DNA of 64,000 nt from assembly GCA_002286715.1 (NCBI GenBank), contig NSJX01000028.1, positions 186,001 to 250,000 of the forward strand, in the 5' to 3' direction. Both the position numbers and the translations under genes were made by a program. The first letter of the stretch is position 1. Each line of letters starts with the position of its first letter. Source of the stretch: Dentipellis sp. KUC8613 (taxonomy: Eukaryota > Basidiomycota > Agaricomycetes > Russulales > Hericiaceae). Below the pieces are notes generated by a model, which searched no databases, was not told the DNA's origin, and saw only the letters and a list, made by a program, of their open reading frames with translations. Positions 49,841-63,627 of this stretch are shown here, piece by piece.

Positions 49841-51820
49841 GGGCACCCTCCGATGAGCCGAAGATGTACAGGTAGCCTATCGGAGGCCAACATTAGGTCA
49901 GTAGATAACCTAAAAGTATATTTCATGTAGCCGCTCACCCAAAGATTGCGAACGAAAACGGTGCAGAAAGGCTGGAGGGAGGGCCAGCAGATACAGCAGG
50001 CGCGACCGTGGGGAATTCGGGCCGGCGTCCAGCCGTCCCGGTACGACTACGGCGCGGGCGAGCGAGCGAACGTCGCTACACTCACCAACATCATTCGATT
50101 CAAATATCATCGGCAAGTATGACAGAACTGGATGTTTTGGTGACCAGGGAGTTCACAAGCTCGTAGTGTGAAGTATTTTCGATCAGAACCCCGGCGTCAG
50201 TTGCAGGACATGGCACTGGTCTCTTCATATAGGGTTTTGACCGACTATTCGTTCGTGACGAGCAAAGCCTACAGACCGTTTAGCCCGACAAGCAGCTAGG
50301 TGTTTTAGTGACGGACGGCGTGGATATTTGGACATCAAAATTCTCACCATTGCAACTATCTGAGGTGCCTGGTAAAAAATCCTTCTCCATAAGAAACGTT
50401 CTTAACGACGACGATTCCCCAATTTTGAACAGCTTCGGGATGGACAACTCGTGATGTGCCAATTCCATCACAAAAACATATCACGAGCATTAGTCAAGAC
50501 AGTCATGGAGCTCGTGTCAAAACTTGCCAGGCATGATCCCCTTTCCTTGCTGATGCTTTTTCGACCGCTCATAATTGGACCAACAGCTGGCACCAGCACC
50601 GGCTGGTGTATAGGTATTGTACGGCATGCGCTCGCAAATTTCGGTGCATTGTTGTGTTCTGATTCCGAGAAGTTTCTCTGCGAGAATGTAAGAAGCCCTT
50701 CTACCACTGTACTCTTATCATTTCAGCACCCGCGACCTTACGCACCCATCTATCGCTATGCTGAAAGCACCTTTAGCTCGTATTTTGTTGCACCTCTCGC
50801 AAGCTCGTCCGCTCTTCGAGCACGTCCGCTGACATCTATTACCCCGAACGCAACTACACCGGAGCAACAGCTTGACGACGGCCGCCGCGTCCACTCCTCC
50901 TTGGCAAACACATGAACGTGCTTAACGGCCACCGAAGCCTCACACGACACCGCAGACACCCATAACCGCCCTCACACACCTACCGCCAATTCTCCTTCAG
51001 CAGCCGACCGCGCATCCATTCTCCTAGGCCGCCGTGGAGTACACACGCGCGCGCACATGTGCCCGGACCCCCCCCTCTCTCTCTCAACCCAAACAGCCTG
51101 CAACCCCACATCGATGCGCGCGCCCTCGCTGAAATTAAAACACCCGACGTCAGCGATGCATGTTCCCTGGTGCCCGCTTCTGCCTCCTGAATCTCTGCGG
51201 GAGCAGTCATCACGCACTCGCACTGTATCACGCTTCGAACCACGCCCGGGCCGGCGCCTGCGTTCGCACTCCACCGCCGCGCTTCGCAGGGTGCAGACAC
51301 CCATTGCAGGCAGCCGCCGTCGCCTCGCGGCCCCTCCCGTGTGTTTGAGGTGCGCTTCTGCGGGCCCAGGATAGACGCCGTGTGATCCGAGTCTATTCCC
51401 GTGCGTCCCGCCGGCTATTCGTGGCGCGCACCGTGCTATTCCTGCTTTGTAGATGGGCAGGGACGAGGTGGGAGGAGGAGGGCCGGACGTCATTAGATCG
51501 CGGGGTGGGGTGTGCGAACGATGGGTGGGTGGTTGGTGTATTGCAAATGGCGCGAATCGCGGGCCCAGGGCGAGGGATGCAGGGTGCTGTGACATCGCGT
51601 GTGCCGGGGTCGCATGACGGGGTGCAGCGGTGCCCGTGCAGAGGGAAGACGAGGACGGGTATGTTTCGGTTTATTCCTGTCACGATGTCGATGCTGCTGG
51701 GCGTGCTGACGGCGATGCTGCAGCGGAGCGTGGGTCCCCGGATCGCTGCACGTTATGCGGGTGATCTCATGACGGGCTTCTTGCCTGGTGCCAGGTATGT
51801 CTTTGTCGACGGGATCGCGG
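49841..51820. other. Intergenic, no supported gene
   Basis: About 2 kb. Several frames of 60-200 codons exist on both strands, but they overlap each other, lack known motifs and show no consistent splicing. The last part is the polygalacturonase promoter. Confidence 0.45.
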
Positions 51821-51827
51821 TATAAAA
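51821..51827 (+). promoter_or_regulatory. TATA box of the polygalacturonase gene
   Basis: TATAAAA sits 58 bp before the ATG at 51885. The spacing fits a core promoter with a very short leader, common for highly expressed secreted enzymes. Confidence 0.65.
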
Positions 51828-51884
51828 GACATGCTGGACCGAGCGAAGGGAAATCAGCACCAGCAGTAACATCTCAGCTCCACA

Positions 51885-53919
51885 ATGACATCGCTCAGGC
51901 TCTCAGGCTTTCTTGCGCTCTCGATCTACGCCTGCACCGCGCTCGCGGCGAAGCAGGGAAAAGCGTGCACCGGCACGATCTCCTCCATGGACGACGTCTC
52001 CTCCGCGGTCGAGTGCACTACCGTGAACATCAATTCGTTCACCGTGCCCGCTGGCGAGACGTTCCTGCTGGAGCTGGCAGACAGCACTACAGTCAACATG
52101 CGTGAGTCGCCGTCACCGTCGCCGTCGATGCACCCTGTAGTCCGCTTGCGTGCTGACGTTGATGACTGGAAGAGGGCGACGTGTCGTTCGGGAACAAGAC
52201 GTGGGCGGGGCCGCTATTCCAGGTCAAGTAAGTCGCTATTTATACTCTTCCCGACAGTAGCTCAGCGATTGAGATGCATCTCTACACAGAGGAGACTCTA
52301 TTACATGTGAGCCTACATAACCTATGATACTTCATCGCATCTAACATCTACGCATTAGTCAACGGTAACGGCCATACATTCAATGGGAACGGTCCATTCT
52401 ACTGGGTAAGTTCGTCATTCTCATCCTCATCAGGAACCAACCCAACCTATGACAATTACTGTAGGACGGCCAAGGCGGGAACGGCGGCGTCACGAAGCCC
52501 GCGCCTATGATGAAGTCCGTGATATCTATCCTCGTCTTCTTGCTGACACGTTCTAATTATTCGACTGAATGTAGGATTGAAATCTCCGGCACCTACACCG
52601 TACGTTGACCCATACCTCTGTACTCCCCAACCGCTACCTTGACTGACCCACCACTGGCACCCCCAGAACGTGAAAGTGCTCAACTCGCCCGCGCGCGTAT
52701 ACAGCGTGTCGAACCCCGCCACGCTCGTCATGTCGCAGCTCACCATTGACGACTGTATGTGCTACCGCGCGCCATCTCCCCTCTTCTCACTACTGTCGGT
52801 CTGACCACGTATGCGTGCGCAGCTCTCGGAGATCAGCCAAACTCCAAAAGCGACGGCAAAGCGGCAGGCCACAACACGGACGGATTCGACGTCAGCACGA
52901 CGGATCTCACCATCGAGGACAGGTCGGTCCATCCATCCTTCTTCCCGTACTCCCTTCACCATACCCCATCTCCCATCCTCCCTCATTTCCCTCTCCTCTC
53001 CTCTTCACACCTGCCCGCACAGTGCTGACATACCTTATTTAAATGGGCACGTAGCAAAATCATGAACCAAGACGACTGCCTCGCGATCAACAAAGGCTCC
53101 AACATCGTCTTCCAGCGCAACACCTGCTCGGGCGGGCACGGGATCTCCATCGTGCGTCTCGCTCGGGAGTATGTGCCCTTCGATGTGCTGAGTGTGCTGA
53201 CTGGTGGCTGGTGCAATGTAGGGCTCGATCTCGAGCGACGCAGTCGTGTCAGGCGTCGTCATCTCCGGGAACACCATCACTAACAAGTATGCCTCTCCCC
53301 ATTCCTCCACCACCTCCCATTTTTTTTCTTTTCAAATCCCACGTCAGAAGAAGATAAAATGACTAATCTGTACGTGCCCGCAGCGACCAAGCCCTGCGTA
53401 TCAAGACCAAAGCAAGCGCGACAGACGCGTCCGTCTCGAACGTCACCTACAGCGGCAACACCGGCACCGGGCTGCGCCAATTCGGTGTGTTGATCGACCA
53501 GAGCTACCCCGATACGTTGGGCACGCCGGGCACGGGGGTGCAGGTCTCTGTACGTCCTTGTCCCTTTTTTCTTTCCGCGTTGCACAATCTCCGTCTCTCT
53601 CGCCCTTCTCTCTCGCTTTGTTGTTTTAGCCTGCTCTTTGTGTGCGCTATGCTCATGTGGGTTGTCTGTTGTGCAGGGCATCAACTTCGTCGGGAGCACG
53701 ACGACGCTGTCAGTCAACTCGGACGCGCAGCGCGTAGCGGTCAATTGCGGGAAGGGCGCATGCACCGGTCCGTCTTCATCTCACATTCATGTTTGAATTT
53801 GCGAAGGTCTCATGGTGATTGTTTGTGCAGGGACGTGGGACTGGTCCGCACTGAAAGTCAGCGGAGGCGAGGCGGGCGATATCGTCAACTTCAGCGGCAT
53901 CCAGGGCTTCAGTCAGTAA
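51885..53919 (+). CDS. GH28 endo-polygalacturonase
   Basis: Secreted pectinase cleaving alpha-1,4-galacturonan. The N-terminus [20 protein letters not shown] is a signal peptide with likely cleavage after ...TALA. The mature enzyme follows the parallel beta-helix plan over about a dozen small exons: [60 protein letters not shown] and [16 protein letters not shown]. Catalytic motifs are all visible: HNTDGFDV (NTD), [11 protein letters not shown] (DD), SGGHGISI joined to GSISSD (GHG), and ALRIKTKA (RIK). The end reads [20 protein letters not shown] then FSGIQGFSQ. It is about 365 aa, normal for the family. Exons around 52190-52400 could not be placed exactly. Confidence 0.93.
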
Positions 53920-54156
53920 AGGCATAGCCATGTAGGGGTGTGTATTGGTTCTTGGTTTTTGGTTTGGGCTTCTCCTGTATTTTGTGTGTCATTGGATGGG
54001 CTTATTGTATGAATACAGCTTGCGATTGATTGCATGGGCTCATGGTGAAGGACTCGAGAACAACAGAGAATATGCTACAACTTCAAGAAAGCTACAGACT
54101 CAACTTCACATAGTGCGTGGAGGGCAGACTCGCGTCTTGGGCGAGATACTTGGGAT

Positions 54157-55534
<1,378 letters not shown>

Positions 55535-55624
55535 GGTCGTCGTCGCGGGCAGCGTTGAAAGATATCGGTGTCGGATGGTGGGGGGTCGAAAGAGCCTTGC
55601 GCATGGGTGTCCGAAGACTCGGAG

Positions 55625-55634
55625 GTATATATAC
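55625..55634 (-). promoter_or_regulatory. TATA box of the SDR gene
   Basis: The self-complementary GTATATATAC lies about 90 bp upstream of the SDR start codon. Confidence 0.55.
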
Positions 55635-56168
55635 CGCTGGCCTCGACTCATGGCCTGTATGCATCCGCCCGCAACTGGGATTCCGCTTGCGGCTTCGGGG
55701 AGGAAGGCGGGGTGACGTCACGCGTGCGTACTAGCTATAGCTATGTCCCCCAGTCGGCGCGGCGTGCAACATTTAACATGCGGCCCAATCTCTCTTTCGA
55801 GCAGACACCTGCCACCACGAACACCGCCTGTCGTCGTGCGCGTGCAAACGCCCACCAAGCACCGGACACATGCACAGCATTCTCATTCCCCCAGTGCCCC
55901 GCATTTCCACGTTACGTTCCCTGCAGAGTGAGGTGAATGATGGAATGATACATGGACGCGTCGACAGCATGGAGACCATAGTGCGGATGCTGCGGCTCTC
56001 TGTGCGCGGCGACAGCTGCATCAATGTCGAGCCCCCCGCAATACTTTGCGCATTTGGTCCGCAGCTGCCGTGGGCGCAGAACGCGCGCAGTAGCACAGGT
56101 GGATATTGCAGACGGGTCCCGCAGCGGTCGGTGAGTGGATGGCTTTGTTTTGGTGTTGGGGGCGCGTG

Positions 56169-56175
56169 TATAAAG
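56169..56175 (+). promoter_or_regulatory. TATA-like element of the small secreted protein gene
   Basis: TATAAAG lies about 130 bp upstream of the ATG at 56306. Confidence 0.45.
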
Positions 56176-56305
56176 TGGTCGGGGAAGTGAGTCGAGTTCC
56201 ACAGTTCCAACCTACCTTTATATTCTTCTAGCATTCTCGAGTTGAGCTCGAGTTCTTCCTCTTATTGTTCACTTCAAGACGCACGGCCTTTCTTCTTCAT
56301 ACAAC

Positions 56306-56952
56306 ATGCTGCGCATCGCTTCTATCCTTCAATTCGTTTTTGCCGTGATGTTTGGTTATGCGGTTGTCATCAACGCAGGTATGCTTATGTTCTTTCAAAA
56401 CTGCTGTGATGACACGTCGCTGACTTCAAGGGTTGCAGCTCCCCTGCAGCGCCGCCAGAGGGGCGACGTCCAGTGCAACATCGACCGGCTCAAGGTGGTC
56501 GTTGGCATGCAAGAGGCCCTCGACTCTGTGAACCAGCTCTCCACTCAGCTCGGGTACGCTTCTCGGCCACTTCCACCCATTCATCCATCCATACTGACTC
56601 ACGCCCGTGAAGCTGCAACTCTTCCTTCGCCTCGAACATCACCACCGCGCAGACCGGGATCCACGGCGCGCAGGTGGCCACGGACGGGATTTCGCAGGCC
56701 ATCTTCGCCAATAAGACGGCGGACCCGGGGTTGCGCGACCAGTTTGGGGGAAATATTACGATGGCGCTGGCTGCCCTCCAGGCTGTTCAGCCGTGAGCCT
56801 TCCTCCATTTCTTTGATCTACTAGAATGGATCACTGACTGCTTCAATGGTGGCAGAACTGACTCCACGAGCAATGCAACGCTCACGCAGGCTCTGGTGTC
56901 GCTGAATAGTACTGGCCAGGCTGGTAATGATGTTGTCGCGGACTGCCATTAG
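56306..56952 (+). CDS. Small secreted protein, possibly hydrophobic-surface-binding-like
   Basis: Four exons. Exon 1 encodes a signal peptide, MLRIASILQFVFAVMFGYAV VINA, and the join to exon 2 gives APLQRRQRGDVQCNIDRLKV, where RRQR looks like a Kex2-type processing site. Exon 3 begins CNSSFASNITTAQTGIHGAQ and continues VATDGISQAIFANKTADPGL, and exon 4 gives TDSTSNATLTQALVSLNSTG to VADCH. The mature chain of about 125 aa is helical, Ala/Thr/Ser/Asn-rich, with three cysteines and several N-glycosylation sequons (NSS, NIT, NKT, NAT, NST). This composition resembles small secreted cell-wall or surface-binding proteins common in Agaricomycetes. I cannot name the exact family. Confidence 0.7.
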
Positions 56953-58834
56953 GCTGCTCTTCTGATTTGTGCTTTTATTTTTTGTGATTTTTGCGGATAT
57001 TCTCGTTTACCAGGGCTTCGCTGTCTAGTTAGTGATCCCCGCATACTTCCTGTCGCTACTGCTTTACTGCTCGATACATGAGCCATTGTTTATGCATCGC
57101 TTCTTTAAGGCATACGGAACATCTCACCGTGTTCTGAATGATACATAATAGCCCTCAGGAGCCAGATCTATCCTGTCGAATGCACGCAGGGTCGTGAAGT
57201 TGACTGCCTTCGTCGAACGCGTATGAACTTGGAGGTCAGTGGCGCCATTCGCTCGGGTCTCCCACGTGGCGCGTGCTTCTGCGGCAATCGCCGAGCCTGT
57301 TGACCGAGATAGCCGCAGCCACATTCCATCGTGACGTCGCGACTTTGCTCTCCTCGAGGGCTTTTGTCAATCAGTATCGAACAACTGTAAACAGTATGAG
57401 GCAGGGTAGTATGGAATACGTCGAGGAGCTGAAACGTTGGGTATTGTCCGAAGGACTGTTGTACATAAAACGGGGAATGAGGTGGTTCGGGTACGTCGCT
57501 CACCGACAAATACACAAAGGGCACTGATAATACTGGCTCCATATTCCCATCGTATACATGCCGCTTCTCAGCACTGCCGAAGAAAGGTGACAGGTTTTTT
57601 TGGGAGGATCTGAGGGCACAGCGACCGAGATAGCCATTGGCGCTCGTGAACGAGTGAATGATGCTGCATCGCCTAGTCTGCTGGAGATCGACACAAAAGA
57701 CAGGAAAACGATTGTCGCAGTTGAGCGGCGATAGATAAGCGATTCTCAACTGCGAGCGTAATCACTTGTCCTGTGGGGCGTCGATGACTGGAAGGAAAAC
57801 CGATGAAGTTTCAGCGGGTGATTCGGTTAGGTCTTAGAACAGCTTGAGATGGATGCCTGTCAACGAAAGGAAGAAACTGACAGAAGTACTGGATGACTGA
57901 CAGAGCTATGCGATGGATGGACCCGAAGATCAGAGAAGGCGAGAGTGAGTCTGGTAACATGTGATACTGATTCACATTCAAGCTCTAGGTCGAAGTGGCA
58001 AACGAATGATGATCCACGCGCTCACCAGTTCCGGTGCAGCCTGATGGAATGTAAGACAGCCAGGCTATCCGAGAGATGCGTTTGCACAAGGTGATCTGTC
58101 CTGCGAGAGCGCCAGAACTGTCGTAGAAAGTCTGGTGGCCGTGCACGAGCGGTGCGCCTGGAAGATGTTCAACTTTTGCGGTGGGTCGAAGATTGACATA
58201 CCAGTATACCGACATACCCGCGCGTTATGCAGGGGGTTCAAGCGATGTCTGCAACATCAATTCCTGAAGAACGGCAGGACCGATGAGGTCGAAACAATGC
58301 ACGCGGCACTTGGGCGTAAATTTGGAGCTCCGCTACAATAAGACATCTCCGATTGGCACACGTGATGAGAACGCGTCCAAGAGCAAGACGCGACGGTCCT
58401 CTTCCTTCTCCCTCGATCACCACAATCGACCATCTATCGATCTCTATCTCATCTCTTTTATCGTATTTCTGCTGCGAACCCTGCCTGAAGCTTGGATCAA
58501 CCTCCCACGGCACCTGGCGCCGCTGGTGCCGAAATTAGCAGAAAATCCAGAAAATCCAGAAAATCCCGCTTTTTCTGCTGGATTCTCAATTCCTGCAACT
58601 ATATGCGCGCTTTATGGAGGCTGCGCTTTCTGTTGAGGATCTAGTATGCTGGGATGGGGTCGTGGCGAGGTAGGTGCCTGGGCGCCTAAGAGCTCTATTG
58701 TGATTACCTAATACACATAAGACAAAGAAACTTGCGGTCTATTGTCTTCGCCACTGCGCGAACAAAACAAAAGGCCATGGATTGCTCACCCTCGCCCCGC
58801 TTCCCTTTCGCCTTCTCTCCCTCACCTTTCGACC
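56953..58834. other. Intergenic, no supported gene
   Basis: About 1.9 kb. A minus-strand frame of 193 codons at 57168-57749 lacks conserved motifs, so I do not call it. The last 150 bp are the pyrimidine-rich leader of the Ste6-like gene. A 9-bp tandem repeat is at 58540-58566. Confidence 0.45.
58540..58566. repeat. Tandem 9-bp repeat (AGAAAATCC x3)
   Basis: Three perfect consecutive copies about 270 bp upstream of the ABC transporter start. Confidence 0.85.
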
Positions 58835-61800
58835 ATGCGTCGCCCCTCCTCTCTTGCGCTCGACGCAGAGTCGAGTCCCGACGTTTCAACACTCAAACTT
58901 GCTCAGGAAATACCTGAGTCTTCTACCCAAGAACTTAACACAACCACCCCCAACGCCGATGTCGCATACTCTGCACCGGCACCCTCCATCCGCCTCCTCT
59001 TTTCCCTCCTTTCCACCCGCGAGCTCCTCACATTCGTCCTCCCGGCCTTTGTCGCGTCTCTCGTGGCAGGCGGCATCGCACCGTTCATGACATACGTCGT
59101 CGGCCAGGTCTTCAACACCTTCGCTGGTTTCCCGCTTTCCGGTGCCTCCTCCGAGGACAAGGCTACGTTGCTTCGTGGTGTCGGTCTCAGCGCCCTCGAA
59201 CTCGTCGGCCTCGCCGCTGGCGCGCTCGCGCTCAGCAGCATCACATCGTGTCTCTGGATCTGGACCGGCGAACGCAACACCATGATTCTTCGCCAGAAGG
59301 TCTACGACTCGGTTGCAGCCCGTGACATGGTGTGGTTCGACACCAAGATGGGCGCCGACGATTCTGTGCAGACCACCGAGGGCGACGGGCCCGTCGGTGC
59401 TGGTGGCTTGATGGCCAAGTTCGCCAGGTACGTACCCCGCCTCTGGTTCAATTTCGTTTGTTCTGACTTCTTTGCAGAGAAACCGATGAAGTCCGAATGG
59501 CGTCTTCGCTCGCGTCGGGCATGATCGTGCAGTACCTCACCACCTGCATTGCATGCCTGGTTCTCGGCTTCATGCGCTCCTGGGCCCTGACACTCGTCAT
59601 CCTCTCTGCAGTCCCTCTCCTCATGTTCATTCAAGGCGTCTCTCAAGGCATTGCTGGCCCTATTCTCGCTGTCGAGCGCCAGCAGACCGCACAAGCTGCG
59701 ACCCTCGTGGATCGTGCCGTTTCCGCCATCGCGACCGTCAAGGCCTTCAACGCCCAACTGTACGAGGAGCGGTCCTTCTCCAACCTCCTCGAGAAAATTC
59801 GCGCTGCTGCACGGCGCTGCAACACCGTCTGGGGTTTTACCAGTGGCCTCGCTCAGTTCGTCATGATGGCCATGTTCGTGCAGGGCTTCTGGTTCGGCGC
59901 GAAGCTCGTCCGCTCCGGCCATGTCGCAGCTGGCGATGTCATGGCCGTCTTCTGGGCCTGCCTCATCGCCACCACTAATCTGCAGATGTGCATCCCGCAA
60001 TTCATCACCCTCGCCAAGGGCAAATTCGCCATGTCCTCCCTCATCGCGCTCATCGAGCAGCCCACCCCCGAGCCCGCGCCCGTCCCGTCCCCCGTCTCCT
60101 CCGTCACCCTCGGCCGCCGCCCCAGCATCGCCTCGCACGTCCTCGTCGGCAAACGCGGCGCCGCCCACGACCTCCGCATGATCACCCCCGCCCGCTGCTT
60201 CGGCGAGCTCGCGCTCTCCAACGTCACCTTCGCGTACCCCTCGCGCCCCACCGCGCCCGTCCTGCTCGACGTCTCGCTCTACCTCCCCGCGCGCGAGACC
60301 ACGTTCATCGTCGGCGGCTCCGGCTCCGGCAAGTCCACCGTCGCGCAGCTGCTCCTGCGCATGTACGCCGCACAGGACGGCACCGTCTCGCTCGACGACC
60401 AGGACATGGCGTACCTCGACCCCTCGTGGACGCGCGCGCACGTCGGCGTTGTCTCGCAAGGCTGCATCCTCTTCGACGGCACCGTGCACGAGAACGTCGC
60501 CATGGGCCTCGCTGCGCCGGGCAGCACGCGCAGCCCGGCGGATGCTACCCGGGAGGAGGTCGTCGATGCATGCAGGGTTGCACTCATGCACGAGTTTATC
60601 AGGGATTTGCCCGACGGGTACGATACGCCCCTCGGAAATGGCGGCGCGAATCTCTCGGGTGGACAGAAGCAGCGGCTCGCTATTGCGCGGGCACGCTTGC
60701 GCGATCCTACTGTTCTCATTTTAGGTATGCTTCATTCTACTGCTCATTCGCGACAGGCACTCACGTGATTGCAGACGAGGCTACGTCCGCGCTGGACGCG
60801 ACCTCGCGTATCCTCGTCTTCGAAGCCATCAAGCGCTGGCGCACCAACAAAACCACCATCGTCATCACCCACGACCTCTCCCAAATCACTGCCCACGACT
60901 TTGTCTACGTGCTCAAGGACGGCCGCGTCGCCGAGCAGGGCTACCGCGCCGACCTCGAGAAGACCGCCGGCGGCGAGTTCCGCGCGATGATGGACGTGCA
61001 GACCGCCGGCGACTGGACGCCCGAATCCAGCGAGGACCCGTGGAGCGACGAGATGCAGGCGGAGCGCGCGCGCGAGGTCGAGCTCGTGCTCGAGGCGCAG
61101 GACCGCCAGCGCGACGAGGAGAAGGAGTGGATCGCGGACGAGGCCGCCGCGCTCAAGCACCGCAGCATGGTGCGCCCCGCGCCGACGCTGCGTCCGCTCA
61201 CCGTCGGCAACTGGATGCTCGACGTCGTCGCGGACCTCACGCGCTCGCGCGCCGCGTCGCCCACTCCCACGGACAACAACAACCGCATGAGCCGGTTCAT
61301 CCCGACCGAGTCGTTCGGCACCGCGCTCAAGGGTGGCCACGAGGACGACGACGCGGACTCGGAGGAGTACGAGATGGAGGAGGGCCGCCCGCGCCGCCCG
61401 TCGACCGTCGCCATCGAGCTCCCCTCGCTCCCGCCGCCCGCCGCCGCGCGCACGACCCTCGCGCGCCGCCGCAGCTTGCAGTTCTCGCCCACCTCGCCGG
61501 TATTCAGCACGAACACGATGTCGAGCTCGACGGTCTTCGACGACGCCGAGTTCGACGAGGAGAAAAGGGCGCTCGAGCGCAGCGCGACGATGGCCTCGCA
61601 CCGCCGGTTCTATGCGGGCGAGGCGTCGCCGAAGCGCGTGCGCACGCGCTGGGACACGGCGACGCTCACGCCGCTTAAGGAAGTCAAGGTCAGCACGCCC
61701 GAGCCCACCCCCGCCGAGGCCACCACCGACAACAGTGACGAGAAACCGCTCCCGTTCCTCGCGCTCATCCGGTCCATCTACCCGACGATCCCGCACAAGC

Positions 61801-63627
61801 CGCTCGTGCTGCTCGGCGTGCTCTTCAGCGCGGGCAGCGGCGCGATGACGCCGCTCTTCTCGTTCCTGCTCTCGCGGCTGCTCTTCGAGGTGTCCGTCGG
61901 CGCGCACAACATCAACGCGATCAATATGTTCGGCGGCATCGTCCTCGCGGTCGCCGCGGCCGACGGGCTGCTCATGGGCCTCAAGTACATCACGATGGAG
62001 ACGGCCGCGATGGCGTGGGTGACGCGCGTGCGGCGTGCGTGCTTCGCGCGCATTCTCGCACAGGACAAGGCGTGGTTCGACAAAACGGAGAACACGCCCG
62101 CGCGTATGGTGCAGGTGCTCGTCAAGGACGGCGACGACGCGCGCTCGCTCATCGCCACCGTGCTCAGCCAGGCCGTCGTCGTCGGCACGATGCTCTCGGT
62201 CGGCCTCGTGTGGGCGCTGGTCGAGGGCTGGCAGCTCACGCTGCTCGGCTTTGCGATTGCGCCCGTGTTTGCGGTGACGATGGCCGTGCAGACGAATCTG
62301 GTGGCCAAGTGCGAGGTGCGCAATAAGCGCGCGCGCGAGCTGGTTGCGAAGGAGTACTACGATGTGCGTGGGCTTGCTTTTCCCCATAGTAACCGGACTT
62401 ATACTGACATTATTCTGACAGACTATTTCCAACATTCGCGGCATCCGCCAGATGGGCTTCGAGAGCGTCTTCGTCGGACGCTTTACCGACGCTGTGGAGA
62501 GTGCGTTGCACTCGGGCGTGCGCGGCGCGTTTGTCGAGGGCTGCACCCATGGTGTGGCGAGCGGCCTTATCTACCTCGCCGAGGCCCTTCTTTTCTACGT
62601 CGGCGCCGTGCTCGTTGCCAACGGGACTTATACCTACCTCCGCATGGTGCAAGTCCTCAATCTCGTCGTCTTCACTGTCAGCATCGGCTCCCAGCTCATG
62701 GCATTCAGTATGTCCTTTCCTTTCCTTCTCTCATACAGTTTATTGAGCTGTGTTCTTTCAGCGAACCGCATTGCAAAGTCCGTGCAGGCCACCCGCGACT
62801 TCAACGTCCTCATGCAGCTCCCAACCACCACTTCCGAGTCCCACGGGACACAACAACCCCCCATCACCACCGCGACCCCCATCTCCTTCTCCTCTGTCTC
62901 CTTCGCGTATCCCTCGCGCCCCGACGTGCCCGTGCTCAAGAACATCACGCTCTCCCTCGCGCCCGGCGAGCGCGTCGCGCTCGTCGGCGCGTCCGGCTCC
63001 GGCAAGTCGACCGTCGCGGCCCTGCTGCAGCGGCTGTACGAGCCGGACGCGGGGCGCATCGCGCTCGGCGGCTGCGCGCTCGCGGACACGGACGTGCGGC
63101 ACCTGCGCCGGCACGTCGCCGTCGTGAGCCAGCACCCGCACCTGTTCGACGCGAGCGTCGCGGAGAACATCGCCTATGGCACCGACGGGCTCTCGGAGGA
63201 GCAGATCCACGAGGCTGCCAAGGCGGCGCACGCGCATGCGTTCGTCGAGGCGCTGCCGGAGGGCTATGCCACCAACGTTGGTGCGAACGCGGCGCTCATC
63301 TCGGGCGGGCAGGCGCAGCGGCTGCAGATTGCGCGCGCGCTGGCGCGCCCGGGCGGCTCGCCGGTGATGATTCTCGACGAGTGCACGTCCGCGCTGGACG
63401 GCGCGAACCAGGCGGCCGTGCTCGACGCGGTGCTCGGCGGCGAGGGCGCGGCGACGGGCCGCACGACGCTCGTGGTGACGCATAAGCTCGGCGTGATGCG
63501 CATGTGCGATCGGATTGTGGTCATGCAGGAGGGCGCGGTCGTGGAGAGTGGGCGGTATGAGGAGCTGATGGAGTGCAAGGGCGTGTTTGCGCAGCTGGCG
63601 AGTGGGGGCGAGTGGGCGGGCGAGTAG
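58835..63627 (+). CDS. STE6: Ste6-type full-length ABC transporter (mating pheromone exporter)
   Basis: Plasma-membrane ABC-B transporter with two TMD-NBD halves, about 1,520 aa. In fungi Ste6 exports farnesylated lipopeptide mating pheromone. The start MRRPSSLALDAESSPDVSTL is the first ATG in frame. Half 1: TMD (ELLTFVLPAFVASLVAGGIA; IVQYLTTCIACLVLGFMRSW) and NBD1 with Walker A GGSGSGKST, Q-loop VVSQGCILFDG, signature LSGGQKQR, Walker B TVLIL-DEATSALD split by an intron near 60725-60773, and H-loop VITHDLS. A 300-residue acidic linker follows. Half 2: TMD (YPTIPHKPLVLLGVLFSAGS) and NBD2 with GASGSGKST, VSQHPHLFDA, variant signature ISGGQAQR, Walker B SPVMILDECTSALDG and TLVVTHKL. Four short introns. 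Full-length ABC-B of this layout could also be a multidrug exporter, but the long linker and divergent TMDs favour Ste6. Confidence 0.85.

Larger units (their letters stand above)
55535..56305. other. Divergent promoter region, SDR / small secreted protein
   Basis: About 770 bp between two divergent genes, with TATA-like elements on each side (55625-55634 and 56169-56175). Internal frames are not supported as genes. Confidence 0.5.

Noticed and set aside
50451..50915. 154-codon plus-strand frame upstream of the polygalacturonase
   Set aside because: No signal peptide, motif, or consistent splice partners, and overlapped by other random frames.
57168..57749. 193-codon minus-strand frame
   Set aside because: Composition is plausible, but no conserved motif, promoter or splice support was found; left uncalled.
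60744..62546. 600-codon minus-strand frame
   Set aside because: Antisense to the ABC transporter; His/Arg-rich shadow.
59988..63485. 1165-codon plus-strand frame
   Set aside because: An out-of-frame reading of the Ste6-like gene, Arg/Pro/Ala-rich; it does not contain the ABC motifs that the real frame has.
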